Below, piece by piece: positions 17,183-25,732 of a stretch of 64,000 bases of DNA. The DNA comes from Nitrosopumilaceae archaeon (GTDB lineage: Archaea; Thermoproteota; Nitrososphaeria; Nitrososphaerales; Nitrosopumilaceae): NCBI GenBank assembly GCA_005798405.1, contig SYJQ01000028.1:1-64000 (forward strand). The letters are read 5' to 3'. Position numbers and translations under genes: made by a program. Positions within the stretch are counted from its first letter, which is position 1; every line of letters begins with the position of its first letter. The notes below the pieces were generated by a model that was given only the letters and a program-made list of their open reading frames with translations, was not told the DNA's origin and ran no database searches.

Positions 17183-17731
17183 ATGGAATACCTAACAAGA
17201 TATCCCAAAACAATTTCATTTCTAGATGGATTAAAACACAGTATTGACGTAGATAACAAAGGAGTAGAACAGCTTCATATCGTAGTTAAGAAGAGCTTTG
17301 ATGAATTAATGAAAATCTTCACATCTGAGGGATTTACTAAAGTCAAATTAGAACATAAACAACCCAACCAAATTGGAAATGGTCTGAATCTTAAACTAAA
17401 GAAACCTTGGGAGATGCACATAAGAATGGTAGATCTGAAAAAAGGATTAATCGGGATACATGCCGAAGTTGAAGTTTCAAGAGATTACCTTCAACACCTA
17501 GTATCACAGAGAACGCCCGTAATTTATGAAGTTGAAGAAATATTGAAAAAATACCAAGTAGATTATAAAATATGGCATGATAAAATCAAAAAAAATGTTC
17601 ATACGATTTTTGATAATTATAAAATAAAGCTTGCGACACCGAGCATTCCAGTTTTTGCATGGAAACCAATGTTGTTTGTGATTGGAACAATTTGCATATT
17701 TTATCTGTGGAAATTTATCAATACCATCTAA
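17183..17731 (+). CDS. Tail-anchored protein of unknown function, 182 aa
   Basis: A mostly soluble basic protein (about 1-160) with a single C-terminal hydrophobic helix (MLFVIGTICIFYLWKFI, about 164-180), i.e. a tail anchor with the bulk of the protein in the cytoplasm. Segments such as LHIVVKKSFDELMKIF, KPWEMHIRMVDLKKGLIGIHAEVEV and QYL-type helices suggest a START/SRPBCC-like or other alpha/beta fold, but nothing definitive. It begins about 48 bases after cofE on the same strand and may be co-transcribed. I do not recognise the family. Confidence 0.65.
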   Translation: MEYLTRYPKTISFLDGLKHSIDVDNKGVEQLHIVVKKSFDELMKIFTSEGFTKVKLEHKQPNQIGNGLNLKLKKPWEMHIRMVDLKKGLIGIHAEVEVSRDYLQHLVSQRTPVIYEVEEILKKYQVDYKIWHDKIKKNVHTIFDNYKIKLATPSIPVFAWKPMLFVIGTICIFYLWKFINTI

Positions 17732-17756
17732 AATAAAAGAAGAAAAAACAGTGGGA

Positions 17757-18083
17757 CTAAATGCCCAAAGTTTCTTCTTTGGTTAATTCAAGATAGACTT
17801 TATCACCTACAGATAGACCCATTTCTTTGTATTCGTGCATCTCAAGTTTTAGTTGAGTTACACCGCTTTGCATACCCATACCACCCATCCCAGAGAACAT
17901 TTTGTTGAGATCTTTCATCATGTCATTCATGTTGGTGAATCCCATCACTTTAGGACTACCAAAGGGAGATGGGGTAGATGTTGTTCCTTCTTTAAGGTCT
18001 TTAACGGAAGACAGAGAAACTACAACGTATGGTGCACCATCAGGTGCAGAATCAATACTTCTTACTACAAATTCCTTTTTCAT
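17757..18083 (-). CDS. Conserved small protein with Met/Gly-rich loop, 108 aa
   Basis: Two beta-rich ends (KEFVVRSIDSAPDGAPYVVVSL and TQLKLEMHEYKEMGLSVGD-KVYLEL) flank a flexible Met/Gly-rich middle (MMKDLNKMFSGMGGMGMQ, about 55-72). The last segment, with VGDKVYLEL, looks like an OB- or SH3-like strand pair. No cysteines, no signal. Function unknown. Similar proteins are, to my memory, common in Nitrosopumilales. Convergent with the preceding tail-anchored protein gene. Confidence 0.65.
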   Translation of the reverse strand: MKKEFVVRSIDSAPDGAPYVVVSLSSVKDLKEGTTSTPSPFGSPKVMGFTNMNDMMKDLNKMFSGMGGMGMQSGVTQLKLEMHEYKEMGLSVGDKVYLELTKEETLGI

Positions 18084-18182
18084 ATTTGACAGTTCTCACT
18101 CCATAATTTTAATTTTGATGAGAATATGAGTAATTAGAGCCAGATTTGAAGATTTAATTACAATTTTCATGATTTCAAATTA

Positions 18183-18719
18183 ATGGTAGACGAGAATCTG
18201 AAAATATCTTTACAGTACTATGGCATATCCCCATGGGAGATTGAGGTGATTTACGGGTATTTGAATTCCAGATTTTCAATTATTCAAGAAGAGATTGAAG
18301 CAAATGATGATAATTTTGTGAGCTTTTTGAATTTAGACATACCACTTGCTTTTAACGAGGAATTTTTCAAATGGTTTGAGTTTAGACGATGGGAGAAAAT
18401 GAAAGATGTTTTCAAAGAGATGAAAAGACGCAGAGGAACTGGAAATGCTTTAAAGATAAATATTAATTTTTTAGGAAAACCAAAAATAGTTTTTGTGTTA
18501 GATACTGAAGATAAACAGTGGTATGATAATGCAATTGAAAAGATAGATTTTGTTTTAGAACTTCTCCCTTATCATTTAGATCCAGAAAAACTGCCATCGG
18601 ATATTTTAGAAGTAATTTACAAATTTGATCCTCAATCAATAAGATGGCGTCTCAATACTGCAATATCAGAAGATAAAAGATATGTTTTCAGAGGAGACGT
18701 ATGGAGTGCAGTTATTTAA
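18183..18719 (+). CDS. Conserved hypothetical protein, 178 aa
   Basis: Soluble acidic protein with many Trp, Phe and Asp residues (ISPWEIEVIYGYLNSRFS, FKWFEFRRWEKMKDVFKEMKRRRG, KIVFVLDTEDKQWYDNAIEKID). The final part is strand/helix mixed. No catalytic motif, signal or membrane segment is visible. The gene stands alone on the plus strand with a short AT-rich upstream region, and its last eight bases overlap the convergent 146-residue gene. I do not recognise it. Confidence 0.65.
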   Translation: MVDENLKISLQYYGISPWEIEVIYGYLNSRFSIIQEEIEANDDNFVSFLNLDIPLAFNEEFFKWFEFRRWEKMKDVFKEMKRRRGTGNALKININFLGKPKIVFVLDTEDKQWYDNAIEKIDFVLELLPYHLDPEKLPSDILEVIYKFDPQSIRWRLNTAISEDKRYVFRGDVWSAVI

Positions 18720-19152
18720 GATCTTTTTGAAGCGGCTCAAGTAAACCATGTAGTTCTTTGTATTTAGATTCTAAAAATTCTAATGCGTCATCAAGTTTCT
18801 TGGATTTACCATATTTGTAACGTATTAGTTCACGATGATGCCAGAAAGTTTTTCCATCCTCTACTGAAATAGTTGTAAAATAATCAGTTCCTTTCAGAGT
18901 ATCTGGAAGTTTAATATCATGTGGGAAAAGCAGTTCAACAATAAACCATTCATCGGCGTCAGGATAATCAGAACCAGTATCCACATCAAAAAATATATGA
19001 AGTAAATCAGATTGCATCAAACCATCGTCAACGATGGAAGGATGTTTTACTCCTGATTTTTTAAAATCAAGATTAACAAGTTGTGGCTCAAAGAATCCTT
19101 TGATAATAGATTTTCTAAATACTTTATTGGCCTCGTTTATGTTCAACAGCAA
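18712..19152 (-). CDS. Conserved hypothetical protein, 146 aa
   Basis: Starts at a TTG; another in-frame TTG lies two codons later and could be the true start. The sequence is acidic with a conserved-looking core LLHIFFDVDTGSDYPDADEWFIVELLFP. A C-terminal helix (KKLDDALEFLESKYKELHGLLEPL) has heptad-like leucines. No recognised family. It lies 48 bases upstream of the oxidoreductase beta subunit on the other side of a small gap; the genes point the same way. Confidence 0.6.
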   Translation of the reverse strand: MLLNINEANKVFRKSIIKGFFEPQLVNLDFKKSGVKHPSIVDDGLMQSDLLHIFFDVDTGSDYPDADEWFIVELLFPHDIKLPDTLKGTDYFTTISVEDGKTFWHHRELIRYKYGKSKKLDDALEFLESKYKELHGLLEPLQKDLK

Positions 19153-19200
19153 GGTGATCTACGAATAAACTAGTCTATAACTCATTAGGTTATAGATATT

Positions 19201-20163
19201 CTAAACTCTGAGGGAGTCAAGTATTTCTGAAACATCGGTGGTAGGTAATCCATTTTCAGAAATCTTTTGTTTTGAAGGGGGGTTTTCAAGATAATTTGGG
19301 ATTTTATCAGTGAGTCTAGTTGAATATTGAGAAATTATTTCATTTTGATAAAATACACCTATTGGTATTTTACTTCCCCATTCCAGAGATTTGATTAAGG
19401 CTTGAGATAGTTTTTCATTAACTTCTGTTTCATCATCATAACGAACCATAGGATCAAAATGTGAATCTTCGAGTTTATAGATTCTAGAGTGTCGTTCCAT
19501 AGATTCTTGTGCCAAATCAACTCCAGCATACCAATCCCTAGTATTGATATCATTGTAAGTTGGACACGGCTGCAATACGTCAAGGAAAGAAAGGCCTTTG
19601 TGACGAACAGCTTTGATTATCAGATCTTTAAGATGTCTAACATCATATGAATACCCACGTGCTACAAATGTAAAACCGCTGGCAACTGCCAATCCAATAG
19701 GATTTACGGCATAGTTTGTGTTTGGAGAAGGGAGTGATTTTGTTTTCTCACCGAGTTTTAATGTTGGAGAAGCTTGACCTTTGGTTAAACCATAGACTCC
19801 GTTATCAAATATTATATAGGTCATGTCAATATTGCGCCTTCCAGCTGCAACAAAATGACCGGCACCTATTCCCAATCCATCACCGTCACCACCTACTGCT
19901 ACAACGGTCATCTCAGGATTTGCAAGTTTTCCACCTTGAGCAAAAGTCAAAACTCTTCCATGTAGAGTATGAACACCATATGTATTGATAAAATGAGATG
20001 TCTTTCCAGAACAACCAATGCCAGAAAAAATTGTTGCTTTATCACGTTCTATTCCCATTTCTGCTAATGCCATTTGCAATGCATTGACTATTCCAAAGTC
20101 ACCACATCCAGGACACCAATCATTATGTACTTCAGTTTTGTAATCAGCTAGTTTAAGCGCCAT
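19201..20163 (-). CDS. 2-oxoacid:ferredoxin oxidoreductase beta subunit
   Basis: 320 residues with C17-P-G-C20-GDFG near the start, [23 protein letters not shown] and [13 protein letters not shown] (thiamine diphosphate and Mg binding). It has no ferredoxin domain of its own. With the alpha subunit it oxidatively decarboxylates pyruvate, 2-oxoglutarate or other 2-oxoacids with CoA, giving acyl-CoA and reduced ferredoxin, and can run reductively. This two-subunit form resembles the crenarchaeal broad-specificity type. Its start overlaps the alpha subunit gene by 11 bases. The zinc-ferredoxin-type protein at the left of the window is a candidate electron partner. Confidence 0.93.
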   Translation of the reverse strand: MALKLADYKTEVHNDWCPGCGDFGIVNALQMALAEMGIERDKATIFSGIGCSGKTSHFINTYGVHTLHGRVLTFAQGGKLANPEMTVVAVGGDGDGLGIGAGHFVAAGRRNIDMTYIIFDNGVYGLTKGQASPTLKLGEKTKSLPSPNTNYAVNPIGLAVASGFTFVARGYSYDVRHLKDLIIKAVRHKGLSFLDVLQPCPTYNDINTRDWYAGVDLAQESMERHSRIYKLEDSHFDPMVRYDDETEVNEKLSQALIKSLEWGSKIPIGVFYQNEIISQYSTRLTDKIPNYLENPPSKQKISENGLPTTDVSEILDSLRV

Positions 20164-22063
20164 GACTTAGAACCTCTCTCTTGTTCGCCTTATTTTCAAT
20201 TATCTTTTTTAGTGAATCATAAATTTCAGTACTGGTCATTCCTCTTCCAGTATATTTTAGTACGAAATAATCAATTTCACGTGATATGTTTTGCTTGAAG
20301 ATCTTGCCTAGTTGTCCTGAATGATTTGCCTCGATATCAATGATAGTTTTTGCATCTTTTAGAATAGACTTGACATAATCAGATGGGAATGGATGAATCA
20401 ATTTAATTTGGATAAATCCAATATTGATTCCTTCTTTTTTAAGCATTGAAATAGCATCCAAAATAGGACCCTTGGTAGATCCCCACGAGATAATAGTGAA
20501 ATCATAGATACCAAATGAAACAACTTGTTCGTCATCTGGAATTTTTTTTGTTATCAGATCTAATCTAGACATTCTCTTATCCATCATTTTGATACGTACT
20601 TGAGGATCTTCTGTAATATGGCCAAATTCGTCTGATTCATCTCCAGTATTCCAAAAAACCCCATTATCCAATCCTAACCTAGAACGAGGGGAGATTCCAT
20701 CGTCAGTAAAAGCAAATCGCTTGTATTCTCCCTCTACTTTATCTAATAACATACCTCTATCAATTGAAATTTTTTGAGGATCAAATTTTTTACAGGTAAC
20801 AACTGAGCTTGAAAGAAATTTGTCCATCATGTGGATTACAGGAATTTGATAAACATCTGCATAATTAAAACATCGACCAGTATCATAGAAACTTTCTTCA
20901 ATATCACCAGAAGCATAAACAATTTTTGGAAAATCACCATGTCCTGCATGTACTGCAAAGAGCAAATCATCTTGTCCATGTCTTGTAGGAAGACCTGTGG
21001 AAGGTCCACTTCTTTGATACAGAGTAATTACAATTGGAACTTCGTTAATACCTGCCCAACCAAGTGCTTCAGTCATCAATGCAAATCCAGGTCCAGAAGT
21101 AGATGTGGAAGAACGAGTACCAGTTAGTGCTGCACCGATCATCATTCCCATTGCAGATATCTCATCTTCAGTTTGAATCACAAGAGTTGAACCAGGTCTA
21201 TCGTTTTGGATTTCTAAAAGTTCATGGGATTCAAGATAGACACTTTCATCAGAAGCAGGAGTGATTGGATAGTATGATTGAAATCTACATCCACTGACCA
21301 TTTTTCCTATCGAGGTTCCAAAATGACCCTGAACAAGAATAGTATCAGGTCGTTTAGCATTTCCAGTTAAAGCATATTGAAAACTACCAAATTTTGATTT
21401 AGCGTAATCATATGCAAAATCTGCTGCTTGTTTATTAATTTCTGCTATCTGAGGTTTTTTTGAGAATATAGAATTAATGGATTGAAGTAAAGGATCAAGG
21501 GGCATTTTGATTAGCCCTAGTGATAAAGAAACAGCAAGCACGTTAAACAATCTCACCATTCCTTTTAGTTTTGGATTTTCTGTCTTTTCAGCAAGAGTTG
21601 ACAATAATTCTCTAAAAGACACAGGGTAAAGATGGACACCTTTTTCTTTTGCAATCTCAAGAACTCCTGCAATTGTAAAAGGTTTGTTTTTAGATTCTAA
21701 TTCTTTGTGCAATCTTTCTTTAAAATAATTATCAAGTGTATGCACTTCGTCAGTGGTTGTTTTATCTAAATCAGAGTCATAAATTATCCCACAGCCTTTA
21801 GGAATTTCATTAAAATGTCTAAAAATTGTTTCAGCATCAAAAGAAGCCATAAGAGTAACATCATTTACGTTAGATCGGATTTCTTCATCAGAAACTCTAA
21901 CTGCAAAATAACTGTGTTCTCCTTTAATATTAGAATAAAATTCTCTCTTACCAAAAATTTGATATCCCATCTCGGCACAAACTTTAGAAAAAACATTAGC
22001 ACCAGAATCCACACCGCTTCCTTGCGGACCGCCAATTAACCAAGTAAAATCAATAGAAGCCAT
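20153..22063 (-). CDS. 2-oxoacid:ferredoxin oxidoreductase alpha subunit (gamma-alpha fusion)
   Basis: 636 residues. The N-terminal gamma domain (about 1-190) begins [19 protein letters not shown]. The alpha domain carries YPITPASD around residue 265; YPITP is the 2-oxoacid-specificity motif of this enzyme class. [19 protein letters not shown] and [19 protein letters not shown] follow. Length and gamma-alpha order fit the crenarchaeal 2-oxoacid:ferredoxin oxidoreductase. It precedes the beta subunit with an 11-base overlap. The substrate (pyruvate or 2-oxoglutarate) cannot be settled from sequence. Confidence 0.94.
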   Translation of the reverse strand: MASIDFTWLIGGPQGSGVDSGANVFSKVCAEMGYQIFGKREFYSNIKGEHSYFAVRVSDEEIRSNVNDVTLMASFDAETIFRHFNEIPKGCGIIYDSDLDKTTTDEVHTLDNYFKERLHKELESKNKPFTIAGVLEIAKEKGVHLYPVSFRELLSTLAEKTENPKLKGMVRLFNVLAVSLSLGLIKMPLDPLLQSINSIFSKKPQIAEINKQAADFAYDYAKSKFGSFQYALTGNAKRPDTILVQGHFGTSIGKMVSGCRFQSYYPITPASDESVYLESHELLEIQNDRPGSTLVIQTEDEISAMGMMIGAALTGTRSSTSTSGPGFALMTEALGWAGINEVPIVITLYQRSGPSTGLPTRHGQDDLLFAVHAGHGDFPKIVYASGDIEESFYDTGRCFNYADVYQIPVIHMMDKFLSSSVVTCKKFDPQKISIDRGMLLDKVEGEYKRFAFTDDGISPRSRLGLDNGVFWNTGDESDEFGHITEDPQVRIKMMDKRMSRLDLITKKIPDDEQVVSFGIYDFTIISWGSTKGPILDAISMLKKEGINIGFIQIKLIHPFPSDYVKSILKDAKTIIDIEANHSGQLGKIFKQNISREIDYFVLKYTGRGMTSTEIYDSLKKIIENKANKREVLSHGA

Positions 22064-22113
22064 TACAATTTACTCATTTTTTTGGATATTAATAATATGA
22101 TGCATAACTTATC

Positions 22114-22254
22114 CTAACCACCTGTAGCTGAGTCAAATAATGCACATTCACATTTATCGCGTTCACCACAATATGGACAGACACAAACACATTTTTCAAT
22201 AGAATTTCCACATTCAACACAGATTGCAAATTCCTCTTCTTCAGTCTTTGACAT
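22114..22254 (-). CDS. Cysteine-rich small zinc-binding protein, 46 aa
   Basis: An acidic N-terminus (SKTEEEEF) is followed by eight cysteines in 26 residues: C12-x2-C15-x6-C22-x-C24-x-C26-x2-C29-x5-C35-x-C37, probably two structural zinc sites. I chose the ATG at 22254, because a TATA box at 22277-22282 sits 25 nt upstream of it; a frame open to 22302 would begin upstream of that box. Divergent from the 2-hydroxyacid dehydrogenase gene. Function unknown; possibly nucleic-acid- or protein-binding. Confidence 0.65.
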   Translation of the reverse strand: MSKTEEEEFAICVECGNSIEKCVCVCPYCGERDKCECALFDSATGG

Positions 22255-22276
22255 CTTATCATCTAGAAAGAAATCG

Positions 22277-22282
22277 TATAAA
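22277..22282. promoter_or_regulatory. Shared TATA box between two divergent genes
   Basis: The hexamer TATAAA (TTTATA on the other strand) is centred 25.5 bases from the ATG at 22254 on the minus strand and 25.5 bases from the ATG at 22305 on the plus strand. That is the archaeal TATA-to-start spacing for leaderless transcripts in both directions. No other TATA-like sequence at suitable spacing is seen for either gene. Confidence 0.5.
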
Positions 22283-22304
22283 TGGTTTGAGATAAATCTC
22301 ACAG

Positions 22305-23279
22305 ATGATGGAAAAAAAGCGAGTTTTTCTTACCAGAACACTTCATGATTTTGCATTAAAAGAATTAAAAAAAAGATATCAGATTGAAATTCATTCAGGT
22401 AAAATCCCAATTTCAAAAACAAAATTACAATCAAAAATTGAAAATGTAGAAGGCTTGATCTGTTTTCCATATGATAAAATTGATAGTGATTTGATAGATA
22501 CCGCAAAAAAACTAAAGGTTATCAGTACCTATAGTGTTGGTTTTGATCATATAGATACCCAATATGCAAAGAAAAAGAAAATACGTGTGGGGTATACCCC
22601 AGAAGTTCTCACAGATGCAACAGCAGATTTGGCATTTTCTTTAATTTTAGATATTTTACGTAGAGTTTCAGAAGGGGATAGAATAATCAGAAATGGAAAA
22701 TGGAGACAAATTTACGGGGCATATGATTATGTGGGAACTGATCTTCAAGGTAAAACATTAGGAATTTTTGGATTGGGAAGAATTGGAAGTACTCTTGCAA
22801 AGCGTGCCAAGTCATTTGATATGAAAATAATATATCACAATAGAAAACAGGTTTCTAAAAACAAAGAAAAATCATTAGGAGTAAAATATGTCACACTAGA
22901 CAAACTGATAACGCAAAGTGACGTGATTTCAATTCATGTTCCACATACAAAAGAAACAGATCGATTGTTCGACATGAAAATTTTTAAAAAAATGAAAAAG
23001 TCTGCATTTTTAATTAATACTGCACGAGGTAAAATCGTTAATGAAAAAGATCTCATAATAGCACTAAATAAAAAAATCATCGCCGGCGCTGCACTTGACG
23101 TATATGAATTCGAACCGATCAGTAAAAAAAATCCATTAACAAAGATACAAAATGTCGTGTTAGCACCTCATATAGGAAGCTCAACCAAAGAGACAAGAAC
23201 AAAAATGGCAGAAATCACGATAAAGAATCTAAATCTAGGACTAGATGGAAAATCCCCCATCTATTCTGTTGGATATTAG
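22305..23279 (+). CDS. D-isomer-specific 2-hydroxyacid dehydrogenase (glyoxylate/hydroxypyruvate reductase-like)
   Basis: 324 residues. The NAD(P)-binding Rossmann motif is GIFGLGRIGSTLAKRA. The substrate/catalytic regions are STYSVGFDHID, LINTARGKIVNE (Arg of the active site), DVYEFEP (Glu) and APHIGSSTKETR (His). It interconverts a 2-oxoacid and D-2-hydroxyacid, most like glyoxylate/hydroxypyruvate reductases; the substrate is not proven. Too short for phosphoglycerate dehydrogenases with an ACT domain. It starts at tandem ATGs and shares its promoter region with the Cys-rich protein. Confidence 0.9.
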   Translation: MMEKKRVFLTRTLHDFALKELKKRYQIEIHSGKIPISKTKLQSKIENVEGLICFPYDKIDSDLIDTAKKLKVISTYSVGFDHIDTQYAKKKKIRVGYTPEVLTDATADLAFSLILDILRRVSEGDRIIRNGKWRQIYGAYDYVGTDLQGKTLGIFGLGRIGSTLAKRAKSFDMKIIYHNRKQVSKNKEKSLGVKYVTLDKLITQSDVISIHVPHTKETDRLFDMKIFKKMKKSAFLINTARGKIVNEKDLIIALNKKIIAGAALDVYEFEPISKKNPLTKIQNVVLAPHIGSSTKETRTKMAEITIKNLNLGLDGKSPIYSVGY

Positions 23280-23355
23280 CAAGTTAAAATTCAGGCTTAA
23301 AATAGATGAGAAAAACTGTGCAGTTTTTATATAAAGAATGTAAATCATTAGTAGA

Positions 23356-23445
23356 TTGAAAAAATTCAAACATACAAACGAAGAATTAGAATTAGCTAAA
23401 CAACAATCTGAAAAAGAAAAGAAGAAAAAACAATTAGAACAATAA
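23356..23445 (+). CDS. Possible 29-aa Lys/Glu-rich small protein
   Basis: A short frame starting TTG at 23356 encodes KKFKHTNEELELAKQQSEKE and then a lysine-rich stretch ending QLEQ. It stops 11 bases before a perfect stem-loop plus T-tract terminator. Position between the dehydrogenase stop and a terminator, a TTTATA-like element at about 23325-23332 roughly 25-30 nt upstream, and a strongly helical charged composition suggest a real mini-gene. There is no clear Shine-Dalgarno and the length is at the noise limit, so this is tentative. It could also be a leader RNA. Confidence 0.35.
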   Translation: MKKFKHTNEELELAKQQSEKEKKKKQLEQ

Positions 23446-23456
23446 AAAATTTTTCT

Positions 23457-23484
23457 CCTTGTCATTTTCAGACAAGGCATTTTT
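23457..23484. terminator. Stem-loop with T-tract between convergent genes
   Basis: A perfect 7-bp inverted repeat, CCTTGTC (23457-23463) and GACAAGG (23471-23477) around a 7-base loop, is followed by a run of T on the plus strand. On the minus strand it is followed by AGAAAAATTTTTT. It lies between convergent transcription units and could end both. Confidence 0.6.
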
Positions 23485-23858
23485 TTAAAATTGAATTTTC
23501 AAACCATGTTTTTGATATAATTTTTCATATATTTTTTTTCGTTCAAAGTTGATATTGTTACTCGAATCATACATTTTTGTAAAAAATGCGCCTAGTATTC
23601 GTTCGTGCTTTTCATCAAAAAAGTGGATACTAAAGCTAGTACGATCAGGTTTGTCTTCCTCAATAAACTCAGTAGTTCTTATCGATTCAGAATTAATGTG
23701 CATATGAGCAGCCCATTATTATCACCGATAGTAATCCATTTTTCTTTCTGTTTAACATGAAGAGAATTACTTCTAATCTCAGAGACGGCTGCGTTATTTT
23801 TTATTATCAGTAAAACATCATCAACTTCTAGCAAATCAGATAAGAGATCCAAAAGCAA
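23485..23858 (-). pseudogene. Frame-broken conserved gene (about 124 aa if the break is repaired)
   Basis: Two overlapping frames read as one protein. The 5' half starts at a TTG at 23858 and runs LLLDLLSDLLEVDDVLLIIK ... KEKWITIGDNNG, stopping at 23679. The 3' half (from an ATG at 23703) gives MHINSESIRTTEF ... FFTKMYDSSNN ... KHGLKIQF. A single base restored at the GGG at 23712-23714 (i.e. GGGG) joins them as GDNNG-A-A-HMHIN without a stop. Alternatives are a programmed -1 shift, two separate small genes, or a sequencing error. A cytoplasmic alpha/beta protein; family not recognised. It begins 26 bases after the upstream 93-residue gene and likely shares its message. Confidence 0.6.
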
Positions 23859-23884
23859 TACAGATAGATTAAAAAGAAATTATT

Positions 23885-24166
23885 TCAATTTTTATGATTT
23901 TTGGTGTCTAATTGAACAAAATCATCAGGATCACCATGTATACAGTCAGTTCCAACTGCCTTTAGTGGAGAAAAACTAATTTTTCCACGAGGTAGTTTGT
24001 TTTCGTTCTGAAGAAATTGAATTTTTCCTGAAACTATTTGTTTATGTTTATCACATGTTACACCAACCATGTATTCGTCTTTTTCTACCACAACAGAGAC
24101 TACAAATTCTGGTGGATTGACACATTGTTTTCCATCTTCCATTATAGAGCATCTATCAGGCAGCAC
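23885..24166 (-). CDS. Small Cys/His protein, 93 aa, likely zinc-binding
   Basis: Starts at GTG (24166), with an ATG eight codons later as alternative. Contains C6, C15, then C40-x-K-H42 (VTCDKHK) and C76. The pattern CSIMEDGKQCVNPPEFVV ... VGVTCDKHK resembles small zinc-ribbon-like proteins that recur in Nitrosopumilus-type genomes. No signal peptide. Followed on the same strand by the frame-broken gene. Function unknown. Confidence 0.65.
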   Translation of the reverse strand: MLPDRCSIMEDGKQCVNPPEFVVSVVVEKDEYMVGVTCDKHKQIVSGKIQFLQNENKLPRGKISFSPLKAVGTDCIHGDPDDFVQLDTKNHKN

Positions 24167-24248
24167 AATTAGAACCAGATTTTATACGATATTAATCTTG
24201 ATTGTTACGTATTCAATTTAATATTGATGAATATGAAAAGGATATGTA

Positions 24249-25559
24249 TTGACACATAATTTTGATCTAGTGATTATAGGTGGAGGAATACTAGGTACTT
24301 CAATTTCATATTTTCTGGGTTTTCTAAATAAAACAAAAAAAATTGCAGTTATAGAACAAGCTCACAGTGTTGCATTTCACACAAGTGGCAGAAACACAGG
24401 AAAAGTTCATGCTCCATACTTGTACAATCCTGAAAAGAAGAAGATGTTTGCAAAAGCGGCTTTTCACGGATATGAAATGTGGGAAGAGTATTCTAAACTG
24501 AAAAGTGTACCATTTAAAAAAGACGGAGTAATTGAAGTGTCCTTAGACGAAAAAGGAAACAAAGTTCTTGAAAAATATCTAAAATGGGGAAAACAGAACG
24601 GGTTGGAGGACATAGATATCAAATTAATGGATAAAAACGAATTAAAAAAAATAGAACCTGAAATAAAATGTGAATCTGCACTTTATGTGTATAAAGATGG
24701 GTCTACAGATTATTCTAAATTTACTGATGCATTGATGCAAGATAGTAAAAATAATGGAATAAATTTTCTTTTAGATACTAAAGTAACCAATATTAAAAAA
24801 ATAGATGGTAGATGGAAAATTACACTAAATAATGAACATGTGATTTTTGCAAATTTTATCATTAACGCAGCAGGGGGGGAGGCAGTAGATATTGCGCATA
24901 AATTAGATGTTGGAGAGACATTTACAGATGTACATTTTAGAGGAGAGTATTGGAGAGCGCCAAAAGAATACAATAGTTTGACAAAAACAAGTGTGTATTC
25001 CGTACCAGAATATCCAGATTATCCATTTTTGGATCCACATTGGATTATCAGAGTTGATGGAAGTTGCGAAATTGGGCCAAATGCAGTACCAGTGTTTAGT
25101 CCATATGGATACAACAAAACAGAAAACATCAAAGAATTCATTCCAAAAATGTTGGAGATGCTCAAATCTGGAGCAAGAAAGGCAATATTTGACAAACAAT
25201 TCCAAGAACTGGCAATAAATGAAATTCAATCCTCAATGTCAAAATCCGCAATGATTAGCAGAGTGAAACGGTTCTTACCAAAAATTGATGTGGAGAAAAT
25301 CACAGAGAAAGGAACTGCTGGAATTCGTTCATCTGTAATAAATAATGAAGGAAAATTTGTCCCAGATGTAATTTTAGAGGGGGACACAATGTCTTTTCAT
25401 ATTTTAAATTATAACTCTCCAGGAGCCACAGGTGCTTTACCATTTTCTGCGTATGTCGTAGATCATCTAAACAGACAAGGAATGTTTGAGAGTGAAAATT
25501 CAGACGCACGATGTGGGCCTTGGAAATTTAGCAATATAATTGAAAAATTAGCATTGTAG
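24249..25559 (+). CDS. lhgO: FAD-dependent L-2-hydroxyglutarate oxidase family protein
   Basis: 436 residues. FAD-binding N-terminus DLVIIGGGILGTSISYFL, then HTSGRNTGKVHAPYLYNPEKKK, FIINAAGGEAVDIAH, IRVDGSCEIGPNAVPVFSPYGY and the C-terminal NYNSPGATGALPFSAYV. These match LhgO/L2HGDH flavoproteins of the DAO superfamily, which oxidise L-2-hydroxyglutarate to 2-oxoglutarate. The archaeal substrate is not proven. Starts at a TTG. It stands next to a D-2-hydroxyacid dehydrogenase and close to the 2-oxoacid:ferredoxin oxidoreductase, a loose grouping of 2-oxoacid chemistry. Confidence 0.85.
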   Translation: MTHNFDLVIIGGGILGTSISYFLGFLNKTKKIAVIEQAHSVAFHTSGRNTGKVHAPYLYNPEKKKMFAKAAFHGYEMWEEYSKLKSVPFKKDGVIEVSLDEKGNKVLEKYLKWGKQNGLEDIDIKLMDKNELKKIEPEIKCESALYVYKDGSTDYSKFTDALMQDSKNNGINFLLDTKVTNIKKIDGRWKITLNNEHVIFANFIINAAGGEAVDIAHKLDVGETFTDVHFRGEYWRAPKEYNSLTKTSVYSVPEYPDYPFLDPHWIIRVDGSCEIGPNAVPVFSPYGYNKTENIKEFIPKMLEMLKSGARKAIFDKQFQELAINEIQSSMSKSAMISRVKRFLPKIDVEKITEKGTAGIRSSVINNEGKFVPDVILEGDTMSFHILNYNSPGATGALPFSAYVVDHLNRQGMFESENSDARCGPWKFSNIIEKLAL

Positions 25560-25563
25560 AAAA

Positions 25564-25664
25564 TGGCGCCGGGAGGGAGATTTGAACTCCCGTTCCCTTG
25601 CGAGAACGCGCTTTATGGTAAATTATTTCCAGGCGCGCGCCCTACCAGGCTAGGCGACCCCGGC
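25564..25664 (-). tRNA. tRNA-Ser(GGA) with a 14-nt intron and encoded CCA
   Basis: The minus strand folds as a class II tRNA. The acceptor stem is GCCGGGG/TCCCGGC, the D stem GCCT/GGGC and the anticodon stem CGCGC/GCGCG. The long variable arm is TTCTC-GCAA-GGGAA and the T arm GGGAG-TTCAAAT-CTCCC. Discriminator G and an encoded CCA follow. The 21-base anticodon loop needs a 14-base intron (ATAATTTACCATAA, plus-strand 25613-25626) at the canonical 37/38 position, leaving CTGGAAA with anticodon GGA (25628-25630). Long variable arm and G73 are serine identity features. Intron TACCA can pair with the anticodon region, as in splicing substrates. Confidence 0.92.
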
Positions 25665-25732
25665 ACTTGTCTTTTGACAAATTAATTCTGGAAAATTTGA
25701 TTATATATTGTGTTACGAGATATTACAAAAAA

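Noticed and set aside
22255-22302. Longer start for the 46-residue cysteine protein
   Set aside because: The extra 16 residues span the TATA box region and would require a transcript starting further upstream, inside the divergent gene's promoter.
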